Made by a program: the position numbers and the translations under genes
Shown here: in pieces, positions 1 through 6,995 of the stretch
Numbering within the stretch: the first letter of the stretch is position 1
How the letters are laid out: each line of letters opens with the position of its first letter
The notes under the pieces: generated by a model
The model's database searches: none
Seen by the model: only the letters and a program-made list of their open reading frames with translations
Told to the model about the DNA's origin: nothing
Assembly (NCBI GenBank): GCA_946541955.1
Contig: CAMNJZ010000004.1
Location: 1-59,422, forward strand
Direction of reading: 5' to 3'
DNA length: 59,422 bases
DNA from: an uncultured Lachnospiraceae bacterium
Lineage (GTDB): Bacteria > Bacillota > Clostridia > Lachnospirales > Lachnospiraceae

Positions 1-51
1 CGCGACCTCCACCTTGGCAAGGTGGCGTACTACCAACTGTACTACTATCGC
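1..51 (-). tRNA. tRNA-Gly (anticodon GCC), partial at window edge
   Basis: The minus strand from position 51 down to the window start reads as the 5' two thirds of a glycine tRNA. The acceptor 5' strand begins GCGATAG, followed by a D arm containing AGTTGGTAGT. The anticodon stem-loop is CACCTTGCCAAGGTG, with the GCC anticodon at plus positions 16-18, exactly where residue 34 should fall. The T arm and the 3' acceptor strand lie outside the window. A near-perfect promoter sits just upstream. Confidence 0.92.
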
Positions 52-83
52 ATTCGGTATGTGGTTTCGCAACCGACTTCGTT

Positions 84-112
84 ATAATACCGAATTCCCG
101 GGCCTTTGTCAA
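84..112 (-). promoter_or_regulatory. Promoter of tRNA-Gly
   Basis: On the minus strand a consensus -35 TTGACA (107-112) is followed by a 17-base spacer and a -10 TATTAT (84-89). This places initiation about 25 bases before the tRNA 5' end. It lies directly downstream of the Nudix gene stop, so the tRNA is probably transcribed from its own promoter. Confidence 0.8.
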
Positions 113-121
113 CAGGTTTTT

Positions 122-697
122 TTATTTTTGTTTTGCCCTGAGGCAGAGACGGCTGTGATAGGCCATAATGCCTGCAACGGTCTTTGCATCCTGGATCTGT
201 CCCTGATAGATCTTCTCCAGCAGGTCCTCCAGAGGGCAGGGAAGGATACGGATCTCTTCGGCTTCATCCAGGATCTGGTCCCCGGCGGGCACCAGATGCT
301 CCGCCAGATATACCTCTGTAAATTCGCTGCAGTAGGCTACCGCCGTCCGCAGACTGACCAGATGGGTGATGGAACTGCTGGTATAGCCCGTCTCCTCCCG
401 CAGCTCTCTGGCTGCCGTCAGCGCCGGATCCTCCAGCTGGCCGGTTCCGGGATCCCTGTCCCTGGCGCCGGCAGGCAGCTCCAGGGTCTCTCTGTCCACC
501 GCCGGACGATACTGGCGGATCATAAGGATCCTGCCGTCCTCCAGGACCGGCACCACGCAGGCCCCGCCCCGCTTGTGTTCCAGATAGTCCCACTCTTCGA
601 TATGCCCGTCCGGCAGCTCCATGGTATCCTTATAGAAATCCAGCACCTTGCCGGGATATACAAGCTCTCTTTTCAGTCTTTTTAATCCATACTCCAT
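122..697 (-). CDS. Nudix hydrolase, ADP-ribose pyrophosphatase-like
   Basis: A 191-residue Nudix protein, probably hydrolysing ADP-ribose or a related nucleoside diphosphate derivative in the cytosol. The Nudix box lies at about residues 77-105 and contains ARELREETGY, with the E-x7-REL-REE-TG spacing intact. The loop after LPAG is longer than usual (RDRDPGTGQL). The ATG at 697 is chosen because it overlaps the preceding stop as TGATG, typical of translational coupling; a longer in-frame reading upstream would run through the chorismate mutase gene. It is the last gene of a four-gene overlapping operon. The substrate is inferred from the family and is not proven. Confidence 0.88.
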   Translation of the reverse strand: MEYGLKRLKRELVYPGKVLDFYKDTMELPDGHIEEWDYLEHKRGGACVVPVLEDGRILMIRQYRPAVDRETLELPAGARDRDPGTGQLEDPALTAARELREETGYTSSSITHLVSLRTAVAYCSEFTEVYLAEHLVPAGDQILDEAEEIRILPCPLEDLLEKIYQGQIQDAKTVAGIMAYHSRLCLRAKQK

Positions 698-1278
698 CAC
701 AGCACCTCCATGATCCTGAAGTCCTCGCTCTCCATGGAGAGCTGGAACACAAGCTTCTGCACGGACTTTTCCTTTATATTCCCCTGCAGGACCAGCTCGA
801 AGCTGACCTTTCCGTCCTGCCTGTCCCGGGGAAGCTGCAGCAGGGTCTCCATATTGCAGCCATAGTCCCCCACCATGCCCAGCAGGGAGGCCATGGATCC
901 CGGACGGTCCGGCCGCGTCAGGCAAAGGCGCAGGCGGGCAGGCTCTTTGGGGATGGACAGATCCCGGATCAGGGGCTCAAACAAATCTTCCCGGGCGTCA
1001 AACAGCAGACCGTACTGGTACATCCGGCTGGTCTCCATGATTTTTCTGACCAGGGCCAGATAGGGCGCCCTTCTGCCCGCCGGAACGCCTTCGCCCAGCC
1101 TGGCAAGGATCTCCTCCTCCCTGTCCGCTCTGTAGATCCGGAGATCCCCCGATGCCAGCTTGGCTTCTGCCACCTGGCGGGAGCAGTCCATCCGCTCCAT
1201 CACAAGGTCCCGGATCTGGGGATCGATCGCATCGATCGTTTTTCTGATTTCTTCCAGTGTCATGACATTTCCTTTCAT
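697..1278 (-). CDS. Chorismate mutase with C-terminal ACT domain
   Basis: A 193-residue protein. Residues 6-95 match an AroQ-type chorismate mutase, with the opening pattern TLEEIRKTIDAID and the helix pair carrying the conserved R, K and E residues. Residues about 112-193 resemble an ACT domain, including RPDRPGSMASLLGM, the usual amino-acid-binding loop. This is the P-protein layout without the central prephenate dehydratase domain. Family knowledge points to chorismate-to-prephenate conversion with possible allosteric control by an aromatic amino acid. The start overlaps the MATE stop as ATGA. A second ATG five codons in (position 1263) also has a fair ribosome-binding site. Confidence 0.85.
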   Translation of the reverse strand: MKGNVMTLEEIRKTIDAIDPQIRDLVMERMDCSRQVAEAKLASGDLRIYRADREEEILARLGEGVPAGRRAPYLALVRKIMETSRMYQYGLLFDAREDLFEPLIRDLSIPKEPARLRLCLTRPDRPGSMASLLGMVGDYGCNMETLLQLPRDRQDGKVSFELVLQGNIKEKSVQKLVFQLSMESEDFRIMEVL

Positions 1279-2630
1279 GCCCCGTCCTCCCGGGGAAGCT
1301 TGGCAAAGAAGGCCTTCATAAAAAAGAGGGCGGAGGCCGTAGACAGCAGGTAGGCCAGGGGCTGGGCTTCCTGGATCCCCGCAAGGCCCCGCAGCTGCGC
1401 CAGGATCAGTACCAGAGGAATAAAGAAGAGCCCGCTCCGCATGGAAGAAAGGAGGGAGGCTGCCAGGCGTTTGCCCGTACTCTGGAGGGTCATTTCCACC
1501 GCCATACTGAAGGGGAGGAAAAGCATGGCCATCATCTGCAGGCGCAGGGCCCGGGTGCCGATCTCAATGACCTGGGCGTCGTCCCGGAAGATCACGATCA
1601 GCCTTCCGGAAAAGAGCAGGACCAGGGCGGCGCCGATGACCATGACCGACTCGGCCAGGATCACCGTGACCCTGAAGGCCTGCCGGAGCCTGCTGTATTT
1701 CTTTGCGCCGTAGTTAAAGGCGCTGACCGGCTGGTAGCCCTGGCCGATCCCCAGCGCAATGGAAAACACAAAGAAGCTGATGCGGGAAACAATGCTCATT
1801 GCCGCCACCGCTGCATCTCCGTAAACCGCTGCATGGGTATTGAGCACGATGGTGGCGATGGAATTCAGGGCCTGCCGGATCATGCTGGGGAAGCCCGTCG
1901 CGCAGATATCCCAGACCTCAGAGGGCCGGAAGGAGGCGCTCTTCCAGGAAAGTCTGACGGTGGTCCTGCCCCGCAGGAACATGCTCAGAAGGATCCCAAA
2001 GCTGAGAATCTGGCTGATGGCCGTAGAAAGTCCGGCGCCGGCAATGCCCATTCTGCATCCGAAGATCAGGATCGGATCCCCCACCATATTCATGATGGCG
2101 CCTGTCATCAGACCGATCATGCCCAGACTGGCCTTGCCGTCATAACGGAGCAGGTTGTTCATGGTGAAGCCTGCCGTCATCATGGGGGCCGAAGCGATGA
2201 TGAAGCTGATATAGGTCTTTGCGTAGGGCGCAATGGTCTCTGTGGACCCCAGCCCCATAATGAGGGGATCCAGGAAGAGGAGGCTGAGAAGGCCGATCAG
2301 AGCGCCGGAAAGAAGGGATCCGAAGACCGCCGTGGAAGCGACCTTCTGGGCGCTCTCCAGGTCTCTGGCCCCCAGGCGCCTGGCCATGATGGACCCGCCG
2401 CCCTGGCCGAACATAAACCCGGCGGCCTGAATAATGGACATATAGCCGAATACGATGCCTACTGCCCCGCTGGCGCTGTTGCCCAGCTGGCCCACAAAGG
2501 CGGTATCGGCCAGATTGTAAATATTGGTGACCAGCATGCTCAGAATTGTCGGGACAGAAAGGCCTGCGATCAGGGGCAGGACCGGAGTCCCGGTCATTTT
2601 TTCATACTGGGTCTGATTTGACTGGTTCAT
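1275..2630 (-). CDS. MATE family multidrug/organic cation exporter
   Basis: A 451-residue integral membrane protein with about 12 hydrophobic segments in two homologous halves, as in the MATE family. The N-terminal half carries the typical ADTAFVGQLG and FGYMSIIQAAGFMFGQGGGS patterns, and the second half repeats a similar GIGQGYQPVSAFNYGA motif. Such proteins expel drugs or metabolites by Na+ or H+ antiport. It starts inside the stop of the upstream lipoprotein gene (ATGA) and overlaps the next gene by four bases, so the genes are translationally coupled. The exported compound is unknown. The mutase neighbour hints at aromatic metabolites, but that is only inference. Confidence 0.9.
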   Translation of the reverse strand: MNQSNQTQYEKMTGTPVLPLIAGLSVPTILSMLVTNIYNLADTAFVGQLGNSASGAVGIVFGYMSIIQAAGFMFGQGGGSIMARRLGARDLESAQKVASTAVFGSLLSGALIGLLSLLFLDPLIMGLGSTETIAPYAKTYISFIIASAPMMTAGFTMNNLLRYDGKASLGMIGLMTGAIMNMVGDPILIFGCRMGIAGAGLSTAISQILSFGILLSMFLRGRTTVRLSWKSASFRPSEVWDICATGFPSMIRQALNSIATIVLNTHAAVYGDAAVAAMSIVSRISFFVFSIALGIGQGYQPVSAFNYGAKKYSRLRQAFRVTVILAESVMVIGAALVLLFSGRLIVIFRDDAQVIEIGTRALRLQMMAMLFLPFSMAVEMTLQSTGKRLAASLLSSMRSGLFFIPLVLILAQLRGLAGIQEAQPLAYLLSTASALFFMKAFFAKLPREDGA

Positions 2631-3349
2631 TGCTGGTCTTCATCCATTCTGATAAAACGAAGCTTCTGTTCATCCAGGAAGAGGCTGAAATTTCCGTCCC
2701 GCCGGATCCTGAGCGTCAGCGTTTCCTCTTTTCCGTCCGCATTTTTTCCCTCCAGAAACAGAAGCCTGTCCTGGGTCCTGAAGCTCCCCTCCAGGGAATA
2801 GCTGACGGCCCGGGCGGAATTTTCCAGCTGTTTTTCGGCGGTCTTTAAGACCATGTCTTCGAAGTCTTCAAACTCACTGATCTGGGCGACCTCGTCGAAC
2901 TGGTCCTCGCTGTAGCCGGCCTCTTTGAGCTTCTGGGTCTGTACGCTGCGAACGATCTCGATGGTGGCCTTTTTCTTGGCTTCCTGGAAGGCGGCGTCCT
3001 CATCCGCCGTTTTGAGAAGGAAGGTCTCATCCGCGTTCAGGGTCAGGATATAATTCAGTATGACCTTGGTGCTGACCTGACCGGCCCCCTCGGGGAGGGT
3101 CAGATTCAGGGCCTTGCGCATGTCTCTTTTGGCTCTGTAGACGCCTGCATAGCGGCTGGCCGCCGCCGTATCCTGATCCACGACCTCGGCGGCCTCTTCC
3201 GGGGCGGTTTCTCCTCCCGGAGCGGCCGTTTCTTCCCCGGCAGGCGCCGCGGAAGGTTCAGAAGCCGTCCTGCAGCCACTCAGAGTCAGGGACAAAAGCA
3301 GCAGGCAGATCCATGCCGCAAAGCCTGTCTTGGCAAATCTTTTCTTCAT
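2627..3349 (-). CDS. Lipoprotein of unknown function
   Basis: A 240-residue predicted lipoprotein. From the chosen ATG it opens with MKKRF, a hydrophobic stretch and the lipobox LSGC, so the mature protein starts at that Cys on the outer face of the membrane. A Pro/Glu/Ala-rich linker of about 35 residues follows. The C-terminal part resembles repeated beta-rich lipoprotein modules (DETFLLKTAD, then EGSFRTQDRLLFLEG) that occur in clostridial surface lipoproteins. The ATG at 3349 is preferred over the longer reading because AAGGAAAG lies just before it. It is first in the operon with the exporter. No specific function is recognised. Confidence 0.75.
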   Translation of the reverse strand: MKKRFAKTGFAAWICLLLLSLTLSGCRTASEPSAAPAGEETAAPGGETAPEEAAEVVDQDTAAASRYAGVYRAKRDMRKALNLTLPEGAGQVSTKVILNYILTLNADETFLLKTADEDAAFQEAKKKATIEIVRSVQTQKLKEAGYSEDQFDEVAQISEFEDFEDMVLKTAEKQLENSARAVSYSLEGSFRTQDRLLFLEGKNADGKEETLTLRIRRDGNFSLFLDEQKLRFIRMDEDQQ

Positions 3350-3430
3350 TCTTTCCTTATCAATGTTTCCATGAGTTATTTTGTGCATCTTCCGCTTATT
3401 TTACGTTTCTTTTTCCCTTTTCACAAGAAG

Positions 3431-3463
3431 AAAAATCGGCATCCGCCAAAAGCGGATGCCGAT
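3431..3463 (-). terminator. Rho-independent terminator after the HPr-LDH gene
   Basis: A perfect 12-bp stem (3435-3446 with 3452-3463) with loop CAAAA is followed on the minus strand by a run of Ts. It lies 23 bases past the HPr-LDH stop and separates that gene from the lipoprotein operon. Confidence 0.9.
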
Positions 3464-3485
3464 CCTAAAACAGATTCCTGCGGTA

Positions 3486-4787
3486 TTATGCCTTGCATTC
3501 TGCAATGCCAAGAGGCAGGCCTTCGTTGAAGTTGCGGGCGTTTTCCATGGTGACCGCTGCGATGGCCTGCAGAGCCTCTCTGGTGAAGAAGGCCTGGTGG
3601 GAGGTCAGGATCAGCTGCGGGAACATGGTCAGACGGCCTGTGATGGCAGTCTCCAGCGGCTCGTCGGAACGGTCGGTATAAACGTTCCTGTCTTCGCCTT
3701 CGTAAACATCCAGGGCAACGGCGTGGAATTTGCCCTTCTTCAGAGCAGCGATCAGGGCCTCGGTGTCGATCAGACCGCCTCTGGCGGAGTTGACCAGCAT
3801 GACAGTATCCTTCATCAGGGAGATCGCCTTCTCATCGATCATATGATAGGTTCCCTTCTCGCCCATGATCAGCGGTGCGTGAAGAGATATCAGGTCAGCC
3901 TTCTGGAAGAGCTCTTCCTTGGAGACATAGGTCAGCAGACCTTCGTCCACCAGTCTCTGGTTGGGGAAAGCATCCCAGCCGATGACAGTCATGCCGTAGC
4001 CCTTGCAGATCTGGGCAAAGATCTGGCCGATCCGGCCTGTGCCCACGATGCCGGCTACCTTGTTGTGGAGGTCAACGCCCAGGAGGCCGTTCAGGGCAAA
4101 GTTGTTGTCCTTGACCTTGGTGTAGGCCTTGTGGATCCGGCGGTTGGCTGCCTGGATGATGGTCATGGCGTGCTCGGCAACAGCATAAGGAGAATAAGCG
4201 GGAACACGGAGGACGGTAATGCCATATTCTCTGGCGGCGACCAGGTCAACGTTGTTGAAGCCGGCGCAGCGCAGGAGGATCAGTCTGACGCCGCAGTCAT
4301 GAAGGACCTCAATGACCTCACGGGGCGCTTCGTCGTTTACGAAGATGCAGACGGCGTCATAGCCCTTGGCCAGAGAAGCAGACTCGATGGTCAGACGGCT
4401 GTTGAAATATTTGATCTCGGTATTATAGGTGCCTTCGCCCTTTTCCTTGGCCAGCTCGCTGAAGAAAATGCGGTCATAATCCTTGGTGCCGAAGAAGGCG
4501 ACCTTAAGGATCTGTACCTTCTTCTCCTTTTGCGCGATCCTGCTCAGGACATCCTGGATGCTTGCAAGGCAGGCCTCTTCGTCTGTACCATCTATCGCAA
4601 TATTCAGAGTCTGGCCCTTGGTGGCATGCAGAGCCATGATCTGCAGGACGTTGTTGCCGGCAGCCTTGTTGCCGTTGCACTCAAAGGTCGTGACACTCTT
4701 GAACTCTACACAGGCCTGTGCAAGAAGTGCCGCGGGACGAGCATGAATCCCCAGCGGGCTTTCGACAACGTAAGAGAATGTTTTCAT
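3486..4787 (-). CDS. HPr domain fused to D-lactate dehydrogenase-type 2-hydroxyacid dehydrogenase
   Basis: A 433-residue two-domain protein. Residues 1-88 are an HPr phosphocarrier: PLGIHARPAALLAQ places the phosphorylatable His at exactly residue 15, but residue 46, the regulatory Ser in Firmicute HPr, is Asn. Residues 94-430 are a D-isomer-specific 2-hydroxyacid dehydrogenase close to D-lactate dehydrogenase. It has the NAD site VGTGRIG (248-254), substrate Arg173 in LLRCAGFNN, the VNSARGG block, the DVYEGE block and the catalytic SHQAFFT. It should reduce pyruvate to D-lactate with NADH. The HPr part may sense PTS phosphorylation or pass phosphate on. AAGGAGG precedes the ATG. It is monocistronic with its own terminator. 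Confidence 0.9.
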   Translation of the reverse strand: MKTFSYVVESPLGIHARPAALLAQACVEFKSVTTFECNGNKAAGNNVLQIMALHATKGQTLNIAIDGTDEEACLASIQDVLSRIAQKEKKVQILKVAFFGTKDYDRIFFSELAKEKGEGTYNTEIKYFNSRLTIESASLAKGYDAVCIFVNDEAPREVIEVLHDCGVRLILLRCAGFNNVDLVAAREYGITVLRVPAYSPYAVAEHAMTIIQAANRRIHKAYTKVKDNNFALNGLLGVDLHNKVAGIVGTGRIGQIFAQICKGYGMTVIGWDAFPNQRLVDEGLLTYVSKEELFQKADLISLHAPLIMGEKGTYHMIDEKAISLMKDTVMLVNSARGGLIDTEALIAALKKGKFHAVALDVYEGEDRNVYTDRSDEPLETAITGRLTMFPQLILTSHQAFFTREALQAIAAVTMENARNFNEGLPLGIAECKA

Positions 4788-4907
4788 TTTCGGTAATCCT
4801 CCTTATCTGATTTGATGGATACTGCATTTGTCTCAGGCTCCGGTCCCGTGCTGTATGCCCCTGCCTGTCTTTGCTCATACACGCTTCCCGGCAGCCCAGT
4901 TGTGGAT

Positions 4908-4935
4908 ATTATAGCATAAAACCGGTCTTCCAACA
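4908..4935 (-). promoter_or_regulatory. Likely promoter of the HPr-LDH gene
   Basis: On the minus strand a perfect -10 TATAAT (4908-4913) follows a moderate -35 TGTTGG (4930-4935) at 16-base spacing. It implies a leader of about 110 bases before the HPr-LDH start. Confidence 0.55.
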
Positions 4936-5049
4936 GTATTCTTTCATAAAAGTGACAAAAAACCTGACGGATTACAGAAGCTTTATAGTCAATTTGTTAT
5001 TTCCCTGGGCTCTCTGCCGGGCCTGCTGCCAGAGACTGCAGACAATGGC

Positions 5050-5078
5050 TTGCCAAGCCTTTCCCCGCACTCTAAAAT
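5050..5078 (+). promoter_or_regulatory. Promoter of the RyR/TrkA channel operon
   Basis: TTGCCA (5050-5055), a 17-base spacer and TAAAAT (5073-5078) form a good sigma-A promoter 40 bases upstream of the first channel gene. AAGGAGGT (5106-5113) is the ribosome-binding site. Confidence 0.65.
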
Positions 5079-5117
5079 AGAATCTGTACCCGATGGCCCA
5101 CATGCAAGGAGGTCCCC

Positions 5118-6995
5118 ATGGACAAATGGATCATACCGCTTTTAACCGCCGCCCTCTTTCTGGCTGCCATTTCGACCCTGGCTGCCAAGCCCAGATTTCT
5201 GTCAAGGCTCCTGGGCTTCATGACGATCTTCTCCATGGTCACCGGCATTGTGCTCTACAGCCTGGGCTATCTCTACACCATTCAGGGCAATACGCCCCTG
5301 GTCATTATCCGGGCCGTCTTTTCCACCATGGGCATGTTCCTGGGCAAAAATGACCTGAGCGCCATCAGCGCCGCGCCCTTCTTTGGCAACATATATATTC
5401 TGGGCCTCTTCTGGTTCATCCATTTCTGCGCCTTCTACGCCTTTGCCAGCGCGGCCATCGTCACCCTGGGCGACAGTGCCATCCGGCAGATCCGTCTGGC
5501 TCTTCTGCGCAGAGGGAACCTGTATCTGATTTACGGTGCCAATGAGGATTCCATCAGCTTCGGAAGCGCCCTGATGAAGGACTCCAGGGATTCGGTCGTC
5601 TTTGTGGACGATCTGGCCGACCCCGGCTCCATCCAGGCCATCCAGGCCATCGGCTGTCTTCTTTTATCCTCGCCGGGCGCCGTGGAACCGGAAGGAGCCT
5701 TTTTAAAAAGCATCGGCGCCGCCTCCGGCCGGCGCAGGATCGAGCTCTTTGCCCTGGAGAAGGACTTCACCTCCAACATCCATTATGCAGGCATGTTCCT
5801 GGCCGCCTGTGAAGAGGCCGGCATCCACGCCGAGCAGCTGAGCCTGACCTTCCTGGGCTATGACGAAGTGATCGGAGCCATGTTCCAGGCGGAGGAAGGC
5901 CGCTACGGCTACCAGCGGGTATCGGTCTTCAGCGAGCAGACCCTGGCGGCCAGGCTCCTGATGCGGGCCTATCCCCCTGCGTCTGCCCTGACCTTTGATG
6001 CAAAAGCCCGGGCCACGGAGGACTTTGACGCCCTGATCCTGGGCTTTGGCGGCTTCGGCCAGACCCTTCTGAAGTATCTGATCCAGAACGGACAGTTCGC
6101 CGGCAGCGCCTTCCATGCGGCGGTCTTCGATCCCAATTACGAGATGGTCAGCGGCAGCTTCATGCATGAGTGCGGCCCTGCCCTCCGGAACCTGAAGGGC
6201 GACGTCGAGTTCCACGCCTGCGACAGCCGGTCCGCCGAATGCTACCGCTATCTGACGGAACACCGAAAGACCCTGCGCTATGTGGCCGTCTGTGCCGGCG
6301 CCAACGGCGTCAACGAAGAGCTGACGGCCTCCCTCCAGCGCTTTTTCTTCCGGAACCGGATCTCTCTCCCCATCTTCTGTCTGGACCACGGCGGCATCCG
6401 GGTCCTTTCCGAAAACGGCAGAAAGGTGGAGCACCTGAAGATCTTTACGCCGGATATCCTGGTCTCCAACGCCCTGGACTCCAAGGCCATCGCCCTCAAT
6501 CATTTTTACTGCAGCGGCAACGGCAAAAGCGCCGAGGAAAACTGGAAGGACTGCCGGTATTTTGACAGAATGAGCTCCCGGGCCTCCGCGGATTTCATTG
6601 ATTCCCTCCTGATCGCCGCCCATACAGACCGGGACAGTGTCCTTTCCGGGAACTGGCACCCGGACCAGGAATCCCTGGAAAATCTGGGCCACACCGAGCA
6701 CCTGCGCTGGTGCGCCTTCCACTACACCATGGAATACCGCCCCATGAGCGATACGGTTTTCAAGGCCAGGGCCGAACAGTATCTGAAGGAAAAGGAAGCC
6801 GGCATTGCAAGGCCCATCCGTATTTCCAAGGATACAGAGCACTTCCGCCACGCGGTCCTGCGCAGCTGGGAGGACCTGGATGCACTTTCCGCTGCGGAAA
6901 GCGCCATCACCGGCGAAGCGGTGGATTATAAGAAGAGTACGATCCATACGATCGAACAGATCCCGGAAATCATCCGAAAGGAAGCTGTCTCATGA
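5118..6995 (+). CDS. Membrane protein with degenerate K+ channel-like pore, two Rossmann (TrkA-N-like) domains and RyR-like C-terminus
   Basis: A 625-residue protein. The N-terminus has hydrophobic segments at about 5-23, 33-55 and 92-116. Between the last two lies a loop, VFSTMGMFLGKND, that sits where a K+ filter would be but lacks TVGYG. A cytosolic region follows with two nucleotide-binding-like folds: LYLIYGAN near 135-142 and ALILGFGGFGQ at about 305-315, the latter a TrkA-N-type glycine motif. Residues about 520-590 contain HTEHLRWCAFHYTMEY, like the core helix of the RyR domain (H/E-x-x-W). The next gene overlaps by four bases and has the same layout. I infer a non-conducting or modulatory partner subunit of the channel encoded downstream. 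Confidence 0.75.
   Translation: MDKWIIPLLTAALFLAAISTLAAKPRFLSRLLGFMTIFSMVTGIVLYSLGYLYTIQGNTPLVIIRAVFSTMGMFLGKNDLSAISAAPFFGNIYILGLFWFIHFCAFYAFASAAIVTLGDSAIRQIRLALLRRGNLYLIYGANEDSISFGSALMKDSRDSVVFVDDLADPGSIQAIQAIGCLLLSSPGAVEPEGAFLKSIGAASGRRRIELFALEKDFTSNIHYAGMFLAACEEAGIHAEQLSLTFLGYDEVIGAMFQAEEGRYGYQRVSVFSEQTLAARLLMRAYPPASALTFDAKARATEDFDALILGFGGFGQTLLKYLIQNGQFAGSAFHAAVFDPNYEMVSGSFMHECGPALRNLKGDVEFHACDSRSAECYRYLTEHRKTLRYVAVCAGANGVNEELTASLQRFFFRNRISLPIFCLDHGGIRVLSENGRKVEHLKIFTPDILVSNALDSKAIALNHFYCSGNGKSAEENWKDCRYFDRMSSRASADFIDSLLIAAHTDRDSVLSGNWHPDQESLENLGHTEHLRWCAFHYTMEYRPMSDTVFKARAEQYLKEKEAGIARPIRISKDTEHFRHAVLRSWEDLDALSAAESAITGEAVDYKKSTIHTIEQIPEIIRKEAVS

Larger units (their letters stand above)
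4788..5117. other. Intergenic region between divergent genes (330 bp)
   Basis: This gap separates the HPr-LDH gene from the channel operon. It holds one promoter for each direction (listed separately) and an AT-rich core around 4900-5000. I see no ORF with a ribosome-binding site, no riboswitch-like structure and no clear Rex or CRP palindrome. Confidence 0.6.

Noticed and set aside
14-685. 223-codon plus-strand frame at the window start
   Set aside because: It runs antisense through the tRNA-Gly promoter and the Nudix gene; no start signal.
4895-4990. Rex or CRP-type palindrome upstream of the HPr-LDH gene
   Set aside because: Only half-site resemblance (TTGTGGAT); the other arm does not match either consensus.
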